Positions 35,458-36,578 of a stretch of DNA of 36,578 nucleotides are shown here, in pieces; positions within the stretch are counted from its first letter, which is position 1, and every line of letters starts with the position of its first letter. A model generated the notes under the pieces. The model saw nothing but the letters and a program-made list of their open reading frames with translations. It was not told the DNA's origin and made no database searches. A program made the position numbers and the translations under genes. Source of the DNA: Marine Group III euryarchaeote CG-Epi1 (lineage in GTDB: Archaea; Thermoplasmatota; Poseidoniia; MGIII; CG-Epi1); assembly GCA_001875345.1 (NCBI GenBank), contig MIZA01000005.1, forward strand, positions 1 to 36,578. Direction: 5' to 3'.

Positions 35458-36578
35458 ATGTTAGAGTCGGTTAAACTAGCTGTAGTGATGGCCATCGCAC
35501 TTACTTTTTGCTCGCCTTGCTCGTCTGGTTTTATTGAAGAAACAATTGATTATGAAACAACTAATTCTGAAAGAACATATCCAAACGATTGGACACACAG
35601 ACCATTTGGAGAACTTTTCACAAGTTTAAGTTGTGTTTATTGTATGAGTTATGCTGACCCTGCGATGGAAGAGGTAATTCACGATGGCGAAATGGATGAA
35701 TCTAATCCTTTCAACGTTGTAGTCTTTCACCAAACAAATGGAGGTGCTGGTGATGATCCATTCCACACACAAGATTCAAGATCAAGAATGAGGGATCATT
35801 ATGGCCAAACAGGTACGCCAAATGCACAATTTGACGGTAACTATCGCTATGTTGGTGGTGGTGGAGAATCTAATTATCAAGATTATACAACTGCATTATC
35901 CGAATCTGGACAGAGAGAAGGTGAAGGAAATGATGAACCTTTCAAAATAGTGGACTTAGACATTTACAGCGAATTTATTGGGTCTGAATCAGAGGGAGAA
36001 GCTGGACAGTTCAAATTAAGTGTTGATGTAACCTACTTCGGACAGACCGGAGGAGATGATGGAGTACCTACTGAACCTGATGATATTCTTGGCGAAAGTC
36101 CTGACTTGAATGGTGAATTGATTGTTTTTATGGTTGAAGATGGAGTGCCTGCGTACTCTTCACAACTTGATGAAATCTGGAATAATAGAATGGTTTTCAG
36201 AGAATACGGAATTGAAAGTGAAGTATTTACATTATCACAAGATGAATCTACTACCTTTAGTGCAGTATGGAAAGTTCCAACAACTCAACTCGATGGAGAT
36301 GGTGTTGATGGAGATATCAAGATACCTATTAATCCAGGAAGAATTATTCCAATTGCAGTCGTGTTTGACACCGATGATACTGATTCCGGAAATGATCAAG
36401 ATTCCAATGGGGACGATACTTATCCTACTCCAAGGTCAATACAATCTGCTACACCTCAATCAACTAAGTATGATAATCCTGAGAGGGATATTCCTGAAAT
36501 AACCAAAAAGACAGAAATATACTTAGATGAAGGTGCTGAAATTCAAGCAAATTTCGATGCTGACGAAGGAATTGGGGC
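35458..36578 (+). CDS. Secreted thioredoxin-like protein, Omp28-like, 3'-truncated by window edge (not in supplied ORF track)
   Basis: Open frame from ATG 35458 to the window end (373 codons, no stop): MLESVKLAVVMAIALTFCSPCSSGFIEETIDYE...GELFTSLSCVYCMSYADPAMEEV...NVVVFHQTNGGAGDDPFHTQDSRSRMRDHYGQTGTPNAQFDG. Signal-peptide-like start, CxxC, and cis-Pro-like GTPN. Confidence 0.85.
   Translation, partial: MLESVKLAVVMAIALTFCSPCSSGFIEETIDYETTNSERTYPNDWTHRPFGELFTSLSCVYCMSYADPAMEEVIHDGEMDESNPFNVVVFHQTNGGAGDDPFHTQDSRSRMRDHYGQTGTPNAQFDGNYRYVGGGGESNYQDYTTALSESGQREGEGNDEPFKIVDLDIYSEFIGSESEGEAGQFKLSVDVTYFGQTGGDDGVPTEPDDILGESPDLNGELIVFMVEDGVPAYSSQLDEIWNNRMVFREYGIESEVFTLSQDESTTFSAVWKVPTTQLDGDGVDGDIKIPINPGRIIPIAVVFDTDDTDSGNDQDSNGDDTYPTPRSIQSATPQSTKYDNPERDIPEITKKTEIYLDEGAEIQANFDADEGIG

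Noticed and set aside
36122-36502. 126-aa plus-strand ORF in the track
   Set aside because: Out of frame with, and inside, the better-supported secreted thioredoxin-like gene starting at 35458; composition is not protein-like.
1-36578. Transposons, IS elements, prophage, toxin-antitoxin or CRISPR-Cas defence systems
   Set aside because: No transposase, integrase, cas or recognisable toxin genes and no terminal inverted repeats were found; the region looks like core archaeal chromosome.

Overview
The window is an AT-rich, densely packed archaeal chromosome segment. TBP, aIF5A, the CDP-alcohol lipid enzymes, PurS/PurL, AIP-synthase-like and archaeal coiled-coil proteins support this. The two giant secreted proteins suggest a marine Thermoplasmatota/Poseidoniales (MGII/MGIII)-like genome, which is inference only. 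I support about 26 protein-coding genes, two of them absent from the supplied ORF track: a 57-aa ORF between aIF5A and TBP, and a secreted thioredoxin-like gene running off the right edge. I also support three class I/II tRNA genes with encoded CCA (Leu-CAA, Arg-UCU, Ser-GCU). The most interesting locus is at the left end. A giant surface protein with a C-terminal sorting signal lies next to an archaetidylserine-synthase-like gene and a single ORF that fuses an archaeosortase/exosortase-like protease to an archaetidylserine decarboxylase-like domain. A second giant protein (17599..24723) carries the same variant Pro-Ser-Phe sorting motif, so the window appears to contain both the machinery and the substrates of a C-terminal lipid-anchoring pathway. 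Other notable signals are nested domain insertions in both giant proteins, an embedded blue-copper domain, a predicted 5'-terminal mRNA hairpin, a dyad in the tbp promoter, and two tRNAs of different identity with nearly identical 5' halves.
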